Origin: an uncultured Afifella sp.
GTDB lineage: Bacteria; Pseudomonadota; Alphaproteobacteria; Rhizobiales; Afifellaceae
Length of the DNA stretch: 45,845 nucleotides
Assembly (NCBI GenBank): GCA_947259045.1
Contig: CAMYKZ010000022.1
Span: forward strand, 1-45,845
Reading direction: 5' to 3'
Under the pieces are notes generated by a model, which did not search any database, was not told the DNA's origin, and saw only the letters and a list, made by a program, of their open reading frames with translations. Of this stretch, positions 16,530 to 26,170 are shown piece by piece; position 1 is the first letter of the stretch, and every line of letters starts with the position of its first letter. Made by a program: the position numbers and the translations under genes.

Positions 16530-16952
16530 TTATTGATCGATCGAGCCGGTATCGACATCGTCGTCAGCCGCAGGCTCTTGGCGCAGTGCCTCCAGTTCGG
16601 CAGCCCGCTTGCGCAAAGCAGCCAGTTCGGCGGCATTGGATGTCTGTTTTGCAGTTTCCGCGATCATTTTCAATTCCGCTTCAATGGCATTGACTTCCCG
16701 ATAGGACCGCAAAGGCCGTGTCGGCGGCGGGATCAATTGATCGGCGTCTGATTCCGTATCCGCTGAGGCAATTTCCGCATCGGCAACCTTTTTGCGGATC
16801 TCAGCAACTGCGGCGCGGCGCTCAGGCGAAACCGGCGGCGCTGCGGCCACCAACTCAGCCTCGCCCGGTGCCGGTTGCCGGCTGGCGCAGCCCGCCAGCA
16901 CCAAAACCAGCGCGGCAACAACATATCCGTTCAGCTGCAACCGTTTTTTCAT
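16530..16952 (-). CDS. Small putative lipoprotein
   Basis: 140 residues, not recognised as a named family. A lipoprotein signal runs to Cys22 (LVLVLAGC). The mature protein is Ala/Glu-rich and highly charged, with a long predicted helix ([13 protein letters not shown] and [38 protein letters not shown]) likely to form a coiled coil, and a low-complexity acidic tail. It is divergent from phaC (132 bases between starts) and 36 bases ahead of the aminotransferase on the same strand. Envelope location is supported; function is unknown. Confidence 0.75.
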   Translation of the reverse strand: MKKRLQLNGYVVAALVLVLAGCASRQPAPGEAELVAAAPPVSPERRAAVAEIRKKVADAEIASADTESDADQLIPPPTRPLRSYREVNAIEAELKMIAETAKQTSNAAELAALRKRAAELEALRQEPAADDDVDTGSIDQ

Positions 16953-17084
16953 TGTTTTACCGAGCCTTTATTCTTCCAAATTAGATCGCATACACCTATC
17001 GAACCAAATCTCAAACCTTGCTATAAAAGAACAACAAGATGGTCGAATTTTGCAAACAGCCACAATCAGGGCGGACAAACGGCG

Positions 17085-18914
17085 ATGAGTGGTAAAACCA
17101 GTTCAGGACGGGGCGGCGAAACGCCGGGAGATGATAAATTACCTGCGGCAACGGACCCTGAAGCGCTTGCCCGCAATCTTGCCCGCGCCTTCGAGGAAGG
17201 CGGAAGAGCGATTGCCGCCTATCTCAAGCCACGCGAGGAGGGCTCCACCAGCGATCCGCTTGCAGACCAGGCGGCGGATATGATCAAGACCATCAACCAG
17301 ATTGGCGAATATTGGGTTTCCGATCCGTCCCGGATGATGGAGGCGCAGACCCGCTTGTGGGGCAATTACCTGGCGATCTGGAACAGTTCATTGCGCAAAA
17401 GCGTCGGTGAAGAGGCGCCGGACACGATGGCGCCCAAAACAGGTGACAAGCGATTCGCAGATCCGGAATGGACAACGAACCCGATGTACGATGCCCTCAA
17501 GCAGCTTTACCTGGCAACCAGCCAGTGGGCGGACGATCTGGTGACTGAGGCTGAAGGGGTCGATGAGCATACGCGGCATAAAGCCCGGTTTTATATCGAA
17601 CAGGTAGCGAATGCGCTGTCGCCGACGAACTTCCCCGCGACCAATCCGGAGGTGGTTCGCGAAACCGCTGCCACCAGCGGTGAAAATCTGGTCCGCGGCA
17701 TGCGTATGCTCGCAGAAGACATTGAGGCCGGAAAGGGCAATCTGCGCATTCGCCAGTCCGACTACAGCCGTTTTGAAATCGGCAAGAACATTGCCATGAC
17801 GCCCGGCAAGGTCATTGCCGAAAACGAAATCTGCCAGATCATTCAATATGCACCTGTAACCGATACCGTTCTGAAGGTGCCGTTGCTGATCGTGCCGCCG
17901 TGGATCAACAAGTTTTATGTTCTCGACCTCAATCCGGAGAAATCTTTCATCAAGTGGGCCGTCGGTCAGGGCCATACAATATTCGTGATCTCGTGGGTCA
18001 ATCCTGACGAGCGGCATGCCGAAAAGGATTTCGAGAATTATATGAAGGAAGGCATATTTTTCGCCCTCGATACGATCAAGGCGTCAACCGGCGAAAACCA
18101 GGCAAACGCCATCGGCTATTGCGTCGGGGGCACATTGCTGTCCGTGACGATGGCTTATATGGCCGCCCTCAATGACAAGAGAATTGTCTCCGCGACATTC
18201 TTCACCACCCAGGTTGATTTTACCCATGCCGGCGATCTGAAGATCTTTGCAGACCAGGAACAGATCGAAACACTTGAGCAACGGATGCGGGAATCCGGTT
18301 TTTTGGAAGGTTCCAAAATGGCCACCGCGTTTAACCTGCTCAGATCAAACGACCTGATCTGGCCTTACGTTGTGAACAATTATCTCAAAGGCAAGGATCC
18401 CTTCCCGTTCGACCTGCTGTTCTGGAATGCCGACGCGACACGCATGCCCTGCGCCAATCATTCATTTTATCTGCGTAACTGTTATCTGGAAAATACCCTG
18501 TCCCAAGGCAAGATGACGATTGCCGGAGAGCGTCTTGACCTGAAGAAAATCAAGACCCCGATATACAATCTCGCCGCTCGCGAAGATCATATTGCGCCGG
18601 CGCGGTCTGTCTTTCTCGGGTCGCAGTTTTTTGGCGGACCTGTAAGGTTTGTCCTGTCGGGATCCGGCCATATCGCCGGCGTCGTTAATCCGCCGGCGCG
18701 AAACAAATACCAATACTGGACCGGCGCAAAACCGAAAGGCGAGCTTGACGACTGGATCGGGCGCGCCAAAGAGAACCCTGGATCCTGGTGGCCGGACTGG
18801 CACGAATGGATCAAATCACTTAACAATGAGACAGTGAAAAAACGATCCCCTGGAGGCAAGAAGCTCAAGCCGATCGAAGACGCCCCGGGCTCCTATGTCC
18901 GGGTCCAGATCTGA
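17085..18914 (+). CDS. phaC: Class I poly(3-hydroxyalkanoate) synthase
   Basis: 609 residues from ATG 17085, with CAGGGCGG upstream; a 70-codon in-frame extension shows no family similarity. It polymerises 3-hydroxyacyl-CoA into PHA storage granules. The N-terminal PhaC domain is visible ([38 protein letters not shown]). The lipase-like box is GYCVGGT with catalytic Cys346. The later REDHIAP holds the catalytic Asp and SGSGHIAG the catalytic His. DNPWW-type motif region reads [11 protein letters not shown] near the C-terminus. No phaA/phaB adjoin, as is common in this group. Confidence 0.96.
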   Translation: MSGKTSSGRGGETPGDDKLPAATDPEALARNLARAFEEGGRAIAAYLKPREEGSTSDPLADQAADMIKTINQIGEYWVSDPSRMMEAQTRLWGNYLAIWNSSLRKSVGEEAPDTMAPKTGDKRFADPEWTTNPMYDALKQLYLATSQWADDLVTEAEGVDEHTRHKARFYIEQVANALSPTNFPATNPEVVRETAATSGENLVRGMRMLAEDIEAGKGNLRIRQSDYSRFEIGKNIAMTPGKVIAENEICQIIQYAPVTDTVLKVPLLIVPPWINKFYVLDLNPEKSFIKWAVGQGHTIFVISWVNPDERHAEKDFENYMKEGIFFALDTIKASTGENQANAIGYCVGGTLLSVTMAYMAALNDKRIVSATFFTTQVDFTHAGDLKIFADQEQIETLEQRMRESGFLEGSKMATAFNLLRSNDLIWPYVVNNYLKGKDPFPFDLLFWNADATRMPCANHSFYLRNCYLENTLSQGKMTIAGERLDLKKIKTPIYNLAAREDHIAPARSVFLGSQFFGGPVRFVLSGSGHIAGVVNPPARNKYQYWTGAKPKGELDDWIGRAKENPGSWWPDWHEWIKSLNNETVKKRSPGGKKLKPIEDAPGSYVRVQI

Positions 18915-19010
18915 GTTGTTTCCGGTTTTAAACTTTGTATTCAACGTTTAAAAATATCTGCCTGATAACCCACTTAGCGTATCTCCTGAAGTAAGTTGAA
19001 GGAATTCTCG

Positions 19011-20144
19011 ATGAAAACCATCCGTTTAACCGGCGCTACCGCGCTTGTTCTCATACTGGCGCATACAGGGGGAGCATACGCGCTTGACCCTGAAGCCGCA
19101 GCCAGGGCTTTTTTGACGCCGGCGAAATCAGCCGGGAGCGAAATGACTGTCACGTTCGGCTCCGTTTCCGCCGATGGCGCCGATATTGTTGTCAAGGACG
19201 TGACGACATCTGCAAAGGTTGAGGGCGCCAAGGCCGGGGCCGGCATTGTCTCTAAAGTCCGGTTGATCAATGTGACTGACACCGGAAACGGCCAGTTTGC
19301 CGCTTCAAGCGCAGTCTATTCCGACATGAGTTTCAGCATGGAGGGCAGTTTCTCCGCGAGCATTCCGGAAATGACCATGAACGACCTGAAAACCCGTGAT
19401 GCCAGCGGCGACGGCGTACCGATGCCGGTCACCTACCAGTCCGCGCTTGCCGATAATATTTCCGTCAGAATATCAGACCCGGAAATGACGATTTCCATCG
19501 CCCAGGTCAAAGTCAATATGGATGAATTCATGGGTGATCTGCCCAAGAGCGGCAGCATGAACGTCACCGGTATCGACGTACCGCTTGACGCTATTCCGCC
19601 AGGCCCGACATCGCCGCAAGCCCTGGGATACGAAGGCAACATGGTTTTCAACATTTCCGCACGCGGTCAGGCCCGTTATGAATCTTCCGGATTTGCACTT
19701 GATGACCTGACCATCTCCGGGGACAATATTGGTGCGCTGACTCTCTCCATCGACATGGACAATTACCCGAATCTGCTCAATACGGCCGAGCCCAATCCGA
19801 TGGAAATGATGAACGTCGTGCTGAACAGCATTTCGTTCAAATATGTCGACGATTCATTTGCCGGGCGGATTCTCGACCTTCAGGCAAAGCAGAGCGGCAT
19901 GGACCGCGCACAGTACACCCAGCAGATGTCCATGGCGCTGCCCTTCATGCTGAGCGCAATCAACAATCCCGACTTCCAGAAAATGGTCGCCGATGCAGCC
20001 GGCAAATTTCTGAATGATCCGGGCACGATTGAAATCAATGTCAGGCCGGAGCAGCCGATGTCTGCAGCGCAGATTATGGGGATCGCCCAATCTGCGCCTC
20101 ATACGCTTCCCGATGAACTGAATGTCACCATAGAAGCCCGGTGA
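19011..20144 (+). CDS. Periplasmic protein of unknown function
   Basis: 377 residues from ATG 19011, which follows AAGGA with good spacing; a TTG at 18996 is in frame but lies ahead of the ribosome-binding site. A signal peptide ends near GGAYALDPEA (cut after YA). The mature chain is rich in alternating beta-type sequence with many Ser/Thr/Met and few charges (for example SVSADGADIVVKDVTTSAKVEG and MSFSMEGSFSASIPEMTM), resembling large beta-sheet envelope proteins. Cysteine-free. No family recognised with confidence; DUF945/DUF2125-like beta proteins are a possible relation. It follows phaC by 96 bases on the same strand and converges on aspS. Confidence 0.75.
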   Translation: MKTIRLTGATALVLILAHTGGAYALDPEAAARAFLTPAKSAGSEMTVTFGSVSADGADIVVKDVTTSAKVEGAKAGAGIVSKVRLINVTDTGNGQFAASSAVYSDMSFSMEGSFSASIPEMTMNDLKTRDASGDGVPMPVTYQSALADNISVRISDPEMTISIAQVKVNMDEFMGDLPKSGSMNVTGIDVPLDAIPPGPTSPQALGYEGNMVFNISARGQARYESSGFALDDLTISGDNIGALTLSIDMDNYPNLLNTAEPNPMEMMNVVLNSISFKYVDDSFAGRILDLQAKQSGMDRAQYTQQMSMALPFMLSAINNPDFQKMVADAAGKFLNDPGTIEINVRPEQPMSAAQIMGIAQSAPHTLPDELNVTIEAR

Positions 20145-20168
20145 AAACCGCGTTTGCCTGAACCGACC

Positions 20169-20192
20169 CCGCCGGCGTTATTTCGCCGGCGG
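20169..20192. terminator. Inverted repeat between convergent genes
   Basis: CCGCCGGCG (20169-20177) and CGCCGGCGG (20184-20192) form a perfect 9-bp stem with loop TTATTT. It sits at the aspS stop (20178-20180) and 25 bases past the stop of the upstream plus-strand gene, where a two-way terminator would be expected. There is no long T-run. Confidence 0.5.
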
Positions 20193-21962
20193 TATGATTC
20201 TGATCGACAGATCCCGCAATTGTACTGGCGTCACCTCCGAAGGCGCCCCCATCAGCAGGTCTTCCGCCTGCTGGTTCATCGGAAACATCGTCACTTCACG
20301 CAGATTTTTCTTGCCGCAAACCAGCATGACGATCCGGTCAAGTCCGGCCGCCATGCCGCCATGCGGCGGCGCGCCAAACTGCAATGCACGAAGCATCCCG
20401 CCGAATTTCTCCTCCAGAACATCTTCGCCATAACCTGCAATGTCGAAGGCCTTTTTCATGATCTCCGGCCGATGGTTACGGATCGCGCCGGAACCGATTT
20501 CAAAGCCATTGCACACCACATCGTATTGATAGGCATCGATCGTCAGCGGATCTTCGGTTTCCAGCGCCTCAAGGCCGCCCTGGGGCATGGAAAACGGGTT
20601 ATGGGAAAAATCGACGCGTTTCTCGTCCTCGTTCCATTCGAACATCGGGAAATCGACAATCCAGGCCAGCTCAAACCGATCCTCGTCGACCAGATTCAGG
20701 TCGATCCCGACCCGCTGGCGGGCAGCGCCGGCGAAGTCGGCGAATTTCTTCGGATTGCCGGCGACAAAAAATATCGCATCGCCGTCGCCAAGCCCCAATT
20801 GATTGCGGATTGCATCGGTCCGCTCTTCGCCGATATTCTTGGCAACCGGCCCGGCGCCTTCGATTGCCTCGCCCGCACCGCGGAAGAAGATATAGCCAAG
20901 ACCCGGCTGCCCCTCTCCCTGAGCCCATGAATTCATCCGGTCGCAGAACGCCCGGCTGCCGCCTGTCCTGGCCGGTATGGCCCAGACTTCGATTTTCGGA
21001 TCTGAAGCAATCATGTTCGCGAAGATCTTGAACCCGGACCCGGCAAAATGTTCCGTGACCTCTTCCATGATGATCGGGTTACGCAGATCCGGCTTGTCGG
21101 AACCGTATTTGCGCATTGCCTCCTTATAGGGAATGCGCGGGAACTCCTGTGTGACCGGTTTGCCGTCGGCAAAGGCTTCGAAAATTCCGCGCATCACAGG
21201 TTCCATCGCGCTGAAAACATCGTCCTGGGTGACAAAGCTCAGTTCCACATCAAGCTGATAGAATTCGCCGGGCAGCCTGTCTGCACGCGGATCCTCGTCG
21301 CGGAAACACGGGGCGATCTGAAAGTACCGATCAAACCCGGCCATCATGATCAGCTGTTTGAATTGCTGCGGCGCCTGCGGCAGAGCATAAAATTTGCCGG
21401 GATGAATCCGCGAGGGAACCAGGAAATCCCGCGCGCCTTCCGGCGAGGACGCCGTGAGGATAGGCGTCTGGAATTCCGTAAAATTCTGATCATGCATGAG
21501 GTCGCGAAGCCTGCGCACGACCGCCGATCTCGTCACGATCGTGTCGTGCAGGGTTTCCCGCCGCAGATCGAGGAAACGATATTTGAGGCGCACGTCTTCG
21601 GGATAATCCGGTTCGTTGAACACAGGGAGCGGCAGTTCCGGCGCGTCGGAGAGAACCTCGATCTCCTGCGCGAATATCTCGATTTCTCCGGTCTCCAGCT
21701 GCGGGTTGACCGTCTCCGGAGTACGCGCCCTGACAGACCCGTCAATTCGGATGCACCATTCGGAGCGTACGCTTTCGGCGATGGAAAATGCCGGCGAGTC
21801 CGGGTCGGCAACAATCTGGGTGATGCCGTAATGGTCACGCAGGTCGATAAACAGAAGGCCGCCGTGGTCGCGTACACGGTGCACCCAGCCCGACAGACGG
21901 ACCTCTTGTTCGACATGTTCGGCGCGCAAGGCGCCACAGGTATGAGATCGATAGCGATGCAT
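20178..21962 (-). CDS. aspS: Aspartyl-tRNA synthetase
   Basis: 594 residues from ATG 21962, where the family's usual start [10 protein letters not shown] begins; 21 codons further upstream are open but unlike relatives. Class IIb synthetase: an N-terminal OB anticodon-binding fold ([26 protein letters not shown]), motif 2 [21 protein letters not shown], an inserted GAD domain (GRYIFFR-type region, here [26 protein letters not shown]) and motif 3 [15 protein letters not shown]. Bacterial type; whether it also charges tRNA-Asn (non-discriminating) cannot be told here. It ends at a hairpin. Confidence 0.97.
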   Translation of the reverse strand: MHRYRSHTCGALRAEHVEQEVRLSGWVHRVRDHGGLLFIDLRDHYGITQIVADPDSPAFSIAESVRSEWCIRIDGSVRARTPETVNPQLETGEIEIFAQEIEVLSDAPELPLPVFNEPDYPEDVRLKYRFLDLRRETLHDTIVTRSAVVRRLRDLMHDQNFTEFQTPILTASSPEGARDFLVPSRIHPGKFYALPQAPQQFKQLIMMAGFDRYFQIAPCFRDEDPRADRLPGEFYQLDVELSFVTQDDVFSAMEPVMRGIFEAFADGKPVTQEFPRIPYKEAMRKYGSDKPDLRNPIIMEEVTEHFAGSGFKIFANMIASDPKIEVWAIPARTGGSRAFCDRMNSWAQGEGQPGLGYIFFRGAGEAIEGAGPVAKNIGEERTDAIRNQLGLGDGDAIFFVAGNPKKFADFAGAARQRVGIDLNLVDEDRFELAWIVDFPMFEWNEDEKRVDFSHNPFSMPQGGLEALETEDPLTIDAYQYDVVCNGFEIGSGAIRNHRPEIMKKAFDIAGYGEDVLEEKFGGMLRALQFGAPPHGGMAAGLDRIVMLVCGKKNLREVTMFPMNQQAEDLLMGAPSEVTPVQLRDLSIRIIPPAK

Positions 21963-22170
21963 TTGAGCCGCTGCCTGGTATGGTTGAAGAGGGTCGGAAT
22001 TGCCGCCGGAGAAGCGCAGAACCACGTGAATCTGTCAAGCATCAATTGACATCATCCGGGTTCGATCGATGCCGGAGGTAAGAATCAGCGTGACAAGCGA
22101 AATCCGCTCAGCTAGCCATTTTGCACTGGGGATATTCCCGCCACGCTCCGACAGCGGCCGATTCAACACC

Positions 22171-23403
22171 ATGACCCGTCTTTTACCCCTTGTTCCGCTT
22201 CTGGTCGCCGCCGGCATCCTTCTTGCCGCCAACGGCCTTCAGGGCACCTTGATCGCGCTCCGCGCTGATGCTGAACATTTCCCGACTTCGGTCATCGGCC
22301 TGATCAGCGCAGCTTATTTCGTCGGCGTCATGGCCGCATCGTGGCTGGCACCCTATCTGATTGGCGCCGTCGGCCATATTCGGGTCTTTGCAGGCTTGGC
22401 GGCCATTGCCGCTGCCGGCACGCTGGCTCTTGCCCTGATCATCGATCCGATCGCCTGGGCGGTCATCCGCGCCATGATGGGCTTCTGCTTTTCCGGCCTG
22501 GCAACAGTCGTTGAAAGCTGGCTGAACGCAAGATCGGAGAATGCCGACCGCGGCAGGGTTCTGAGTATCTACAGGCTCGTCGATCTTGCATCGGTCACCA
22601 GCGGCCAGTTTCTACTGCCGGTCTTTTCCATCAGCGGTTTCGAGATCTTCGCAATAACAGCCATGTTGTTCTGCCTTTCGCTGGTGCCGATCTGCCTGAT
22701 GGATCGCAGCCGCCCCAAAGCGCCCGAAACCGCGCATTTCGATCTGCCGGCGGTTTGGCGCATTTCCCCGCTGGCCTGCCTCGGCTGTGTGACGATCGGG
22801 CTGACCAATAGTGCGTTCCGGTTGATCGGACCGCTCTATGCACGCGAAATCGGTCTTGGCGTCGGCGGTATTGCGCTGTTTGTCAGCGCCGGCATTATCG
22901 GCGGCGCGGTCCTGCAGTTTCCGTTCGGATATCTTTCCGACAGATATGGCCGCCGCACCAGCATCATCATTGCGACAGCCGGCGCCATGGCCGCAGGCCT
23001 TTTCATGAGTCTCTATGCGCGAGCTCCGGAAGCCGTTTACGCCGGCGCATTCATGTTCGGTGCTTTTGCGCTGCCGCTCTATTCGCTCTCGGCCGCCCAC
23101 GCCAATGATCGGGCGGCAGATGACGATTATGTCATGGTCGCCGCCGGATTGAGCTTTTTCTTCTCGCTGGGCGCAATTATCGGGCCATTGGCGGCCTCGC
23201 TCGTCATTGAAGCATTCGGCGCGCCTGCATTCTTTACCTATACGAGCGTGATACACGGCCTGCTGATCGTTGTTACGATTTATCGTATGAGCCGGCGCAG
23301 CCAGGTTCCGCGCGAGGCCAGAACCCGTTTTGTCCCTCTTCTGAGAACATCGCCGATATTCCTGCGCATGGCACGGAAATTGTCGCGGAAAACCCACCAA
23401 TGA
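22171..23403 (+). CDS. MFS transporter (YcaD/UMF2-like)
   Basis: 410 residues from ATG 22171; an upstream in-frame extension from 22069 is polar and not family-like. Twelve hydrophobic segments are visible. The MFS loop 2-3 motif is weak; the middle loop has FGYLSDRYGRRTS, the classical G-x3-D-R-x-G-R-R signature. MMGFCFSGLATVVESWLNARSENADRGRVLSIY in TM4-5 is typical of the YcaD/UMF2 group. Substrate unknown. It is divergent from aspS and followed by RNase D after 50 bases. Confidence 0.88.
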   Translation: MTRLLPLVPLLVAAGILLAANGLQGTLIALRADAEHFPTSVIGLISAAYFVGVMAASWLAPYLIGAVGHIRVFAGLAAIAAAGTLALALIIDPIAWAVIRAMMGFCFSGLATVVESWLNARSENADRGRVLSIYRLVDLASVTSGQFLLPVFSISGFEIFAITAMLFCLSLVPICLMDRSRPKAPETAHFDLPAVWRISPLACLGCVTIGLTNSAFRLIGPLYAREIGLGVGGIALFVSAGIIGGAVLQFPFGYLSDRYGRRTSIIIATAGAMAAGLFMSLYARAPEAVYAGAFMFGAFALPLYSLSAAHANDRAADDDYVMVAAGLSFFFSLGAIIGPLAASLVIEAFGAPAFFTYTSVIHGLLIVVTIYRMSRRSQVPREARTRFVPLLRTSPIFLRMARKLSRKTHQ

Positions 23404-23453
23404 GCCTTGATACAAACGGGACAGAATCAATCTGATCGTCTATAGACGGTTCC

Positions 23454-24647
23454 ATGAGCAAAAAATCAGAACAATATGAAATGATTACGGATACCGAAGC
23501 GCTGAACGCGGCATGCGAGCAGCTTCATCAATCATCATTCGTCACCGTGGACACAGAGTTTCTTCGCGAAAGCACTTTCTGGGCCAAACTCTGTCTGATC
23601 CAGATCGCCAGCCCGCAGGCCGCGTTTATTATCGACCCGCTTGCTGATGGCCTGAACCTGGACAGGTTTTTCCACCTTATGGAAGATGAATCCGTCATGA
23701 AGGTCTTCCACGCCGCACGCCAGGACGTGGAAATTTTCGTCCACCTGAACGGCACCGTCCCCAAACCGCTATTCGATTCCCAGATTGCCGCCATGGTCTG
23801 CGGTTATGGCGATCAGATTTCCTATGACCAACTTGTCCGCCGCACCACCGGAAATTCTGTCGACAAGACATCGCAATTTACCGATTGGTCGCGCCGGCCG
23901 CTGTCTGACGCCCAGCTGACCTATGCACTGTCCGACGTGACCCATCTGCGCGATGTCTACATGTCGCTTGTCGACAACCTGCAGGAGCAGACGCGCGAAC
24001 ATTGGGTTGCGGAGGAAATGGCGGTCCTGACCAACGTCGAGACCTATCGGAGCCATCCGGAAAATGCCTGGAAACGGCTGAAGATGCGGGTCAAGAAACC
24101 ACGCCAACTGGCTGTCCTGAAAAGTGTTGCGGAATGGCGCGAACAGGAAGCGCAGAAACGCAATGTACCGCGCAACCGGGTCATCAAGGACGACGGCATC
24201 TACGAAATTGCACTGCAGCAGCCCAGAACAACGGAACGCCTGGGCCAGCTTCGGACGATACCGCGCGGATTCCAGCGCTCGTCAGCCGGTCAGGATATCC
24301 TCAAGGCGGTCGAACTGGCCTTTGAAATTGACGATAAGGACCTGCCTAAAATTCCAAAGCCCAGAACACCGCCGGACCATGCCGGCGCGGCGACCGAGTT
24401 GCTGAAGGTTCTGTTGAAAATGATTGCCGAACATCACGGGGTCGCCTCGCGCATCATCGCCACCGTCGATGATCTTGAGAAGATTGCCGCAGATGACAAA
24501 GCCGATGTGCCGGCCTTGAAAGGCTGGCGGATGGAATTGTTCGGCGAAAAGGCCATTGCCATCAAGAACGGTGAGTTGGCGCTTGCTCTGTCCGGCAACC
24601 GCGTTACCTCTGTCGGCGTCAACGATCTGCAGGTAGCGGCGGAATAG
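23454..24647 (+). CDS. rnd: Ribonuclease D
   Basis: 397 residues, usual length. A 3'-5' exoribonuclease that trims tRNA and other RNA 3' ends. DEDDy motifs: VTVDTEFLRE (DxE), VFHAARQDVEIF (Asp of motif II), and YALSDVTHLRDVY (Tyr and Asp of motif III). An HRDC domain follows at about 215-290 (LAVLKSVAEWREQEAQKRNVPRNRVIKDD). ATG start. The 3' end is only 3 bases from the convergent ppx stop. Confidence 0.96.
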   Translation: MSKKSEQYEMITDTEALNAACEQLHQSSFVTVDTEFLRESTFWAKLCLIQIASPQAAFIIDPLADGLNLDRFFHLMEDESVMKVFHAARQDVEIFVHLNGTVPKPLFDSQIAAMVCGYGDQISYDQLVRRTTGNSVDKTSQFTDWSRRPLSDAQLTYALSDVTHLRDVYMSLVDNLQEQTREHWVAEEMAVLTNVETYRSHPENAWKRLKMRVKKPRQLAVLKSVAEWREQEAQKRNVPRNRVIKDDGIYEIALQQPRTTERLGQLRTIPRGFQRSSAGQDILKAVELAFEIDDKDLPKIPKPRTPPDHAGAATELLKVLLKMIAEHHGVASRIIATVDDLEKIAADDKADVPALKGWRMELFGEKAIAIKNGELALALSGNRVTSVGVNDLQVAAE

Positions 24648-24650
24648 TCC

Positions 24651-26165
24651 CTAGTTTTCCCCGATACGGATTTCCGAATTCAGCCCGCAGAGGTTGCCCA
24701 GTTGTCTCAGCCGGGCTTCCAGCCGGCCACCGGCCAGCATTGCAAGATCCGTCGGCAGCCGCAGTTGCAGGATCTTGCCCGACCGGCCGATCGCCGTACG
24801 CGGGATAATTCCCGGCATAGACGCGGAAACCAGATATCCGACCCGAAAGATGCCGGCCAGAAGTTTTGCCAGTTCCTGCAGGCGCGGCGTTGCCAGATCG
24901 CGGATGGCCGGCGCCAGGTCTGCCTCCGACAGGCCGGAATGGCGGTAGTAGACCGCCATCGCCAGATAAGCTCTGCCAGGGTGATCAATGCCGACAAAGG
25001 CCGCATTGGCAATAATGTTCAGGCTCTGCTGGCCGCGATAATCCGGATGGGCGCGCCAGCCGATATCGGCCAACAGGCATGCAGCAGCGCGCAAGCGCTT
25101 TTCCTCCGTCGTTTCCTCTATGCCTATCGCCTGCATCGCCTCAGTCGACCATACGATCAGTTCACGCGCATGAACCAGCGAGCGTGAGCGCAGTTCCGCA
25201 AGCTCAGCGGCAGCGGAGATCAGCGGATCCTCCGCTCTCTCCGCCGGATCCAGCTTGGAATAAAGTACGCCCTCGCGCAGCCCCAGAGCGGACGTCATGA
25301 CCCATTTCGGATTGCCGATTTTGATCAATGCCGAAAGAACGGCGGCGCCATAGGGCACCAGTGCCTGACGCTGGCGGGAGACCGACTCGATCCCTTCAAT
25401 GCTGCCAATGTCGCTGCGCAGTACCTTTTTCAGAAAATTCGACATTTCGCCGGCTTCGATACGGTACTGCTGCATCACATCCAGCGGATATCCGACATTG
25501 CGCATATGCAATCTGGCGAGCGACCGCCATGTGCCGCCAATCGCGTAGAAGCTGCGTTCCGCCAGCGCCGGGAGCAATTGCGAGCGCTGCAGATGCGAAA
25601 CAGCAATCCGCCTGGCCTCCTTCAGGTTTTTTCCCGATGCATGTTGCAGCCGCAATCCGCCAAGTGGAAAGGTTTCGCCGTGGGAGATATTGCCTTGTGA
25701 TATATTCACCAGTTCCAGACTGCCGCCGCCAAGGTCGCCGCATACGCCGTCTGCATCGGGTATGCCTGACAATATGCCCAGCCCGGCGTAATGCGCCTCC
25801 TCCTCGCCGGTCAGAATACGCACCTCACTCCGGCAGGCCGCTTCGGCCATCTCGATGAAGTCCGCTCCGTTTTCCGCTTCCCTGATGGCTGCGGTTGCCA
25901 GTACGACAAGATCCTGCACGCCGGTCTGATCCGCCAGAGCGCGAAACCGCCTCAGTGTGGCCTCAGATTCCAACAGTGCCTTTTCATCGAGAAATCCCTG
26001 CTCGGCCACCCGGCGGCCAAGCCCGAGCAGAACCTTCTCGTTGAAAAACCGCGTCGGCGAACGTGCCAGCCGTTCGTAGATGACAAGCCGGACCGAATTC
26101 GATCCGATATCCACAACTCCGACCGGCCCGCTGCTGGAGAACACGCCCCGATTGCTGCCGTCCAC
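24651..26165 (-). CDS. ppx: Exopolyphosphatase / Ppx-GppA phosphatase
   Basis: 504 residues. It removes terminal phosphate from inorganic polyphosphate, and in some members converts pppGpp to ppGpp. The actin-like ATPase fold shows VGVVDIGSNSVRLVIYERL at the N-terminus, ATAAIREAENG, and CGDLGGGSLELVNI (phosphate-binding loop). A C-terminal HD-like domain follows (about 310 on). The start is GTG 26165, 5 bases after the ppk stop, so ppk-ppx is a likely operon with opposing activities on polyphosphate. Confidence 0.93.
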   Translation of the reverse strand: MDGSNRGVFSSSGPVGVVDIGSNSVRLVIYERLARSPTRFFNEKVLLGLGRRVAEQGFLDEKALLESEATLRRFRALADQTGVQDLVVLATAAIREAENGADFIEMAEAACRSEVRILTGEEEAHYAGLGILSGIPDADGVCGDLGGGSLELVNISQGNISHGETFPLGGLRLQHASGKNLKEARRIAVSHLQRSQLLPALAERSFYAIGGTWRSLARLHMRNVGYPLDVMQQYRIEAGEMSNFLKKVLRSDIGSIEGIESVSRQRQALVPYGAAVLSALIKIGNPKWVMTSALGLREGVLYSKLDPAERAEDPLISAAAELAELRSRSLVHARELIVWSTEAMQAIGIEETTEEKRLRAAACLLADIGWRAHPDYRGQQSLNIIANAAFVGIDHPGRAYLAMAVYYRHSGLSEADLAPAIRDLATPRLQELAKLLAGIFRVGYLVSASMPGIIPRTAIGRSGKILQLRLPTDLAMLAGGRLEARLRQLGNLCGLNSEIRIGEN

Positions 26166-26170
26166 AGGAC

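Noticed and set aside
16875..17084. N-terminal extension of phaC
   Set aside because: It overlaps the start region of the divergent lipoprotein gene and has no PhaC similarity; ATG 17085 gives the usual length.
21963..22025. Upstream in-frame codons of aspS
   Set aside because: Family starts at [10 protein letters not shown]; the extra residues are not conserved-looking.
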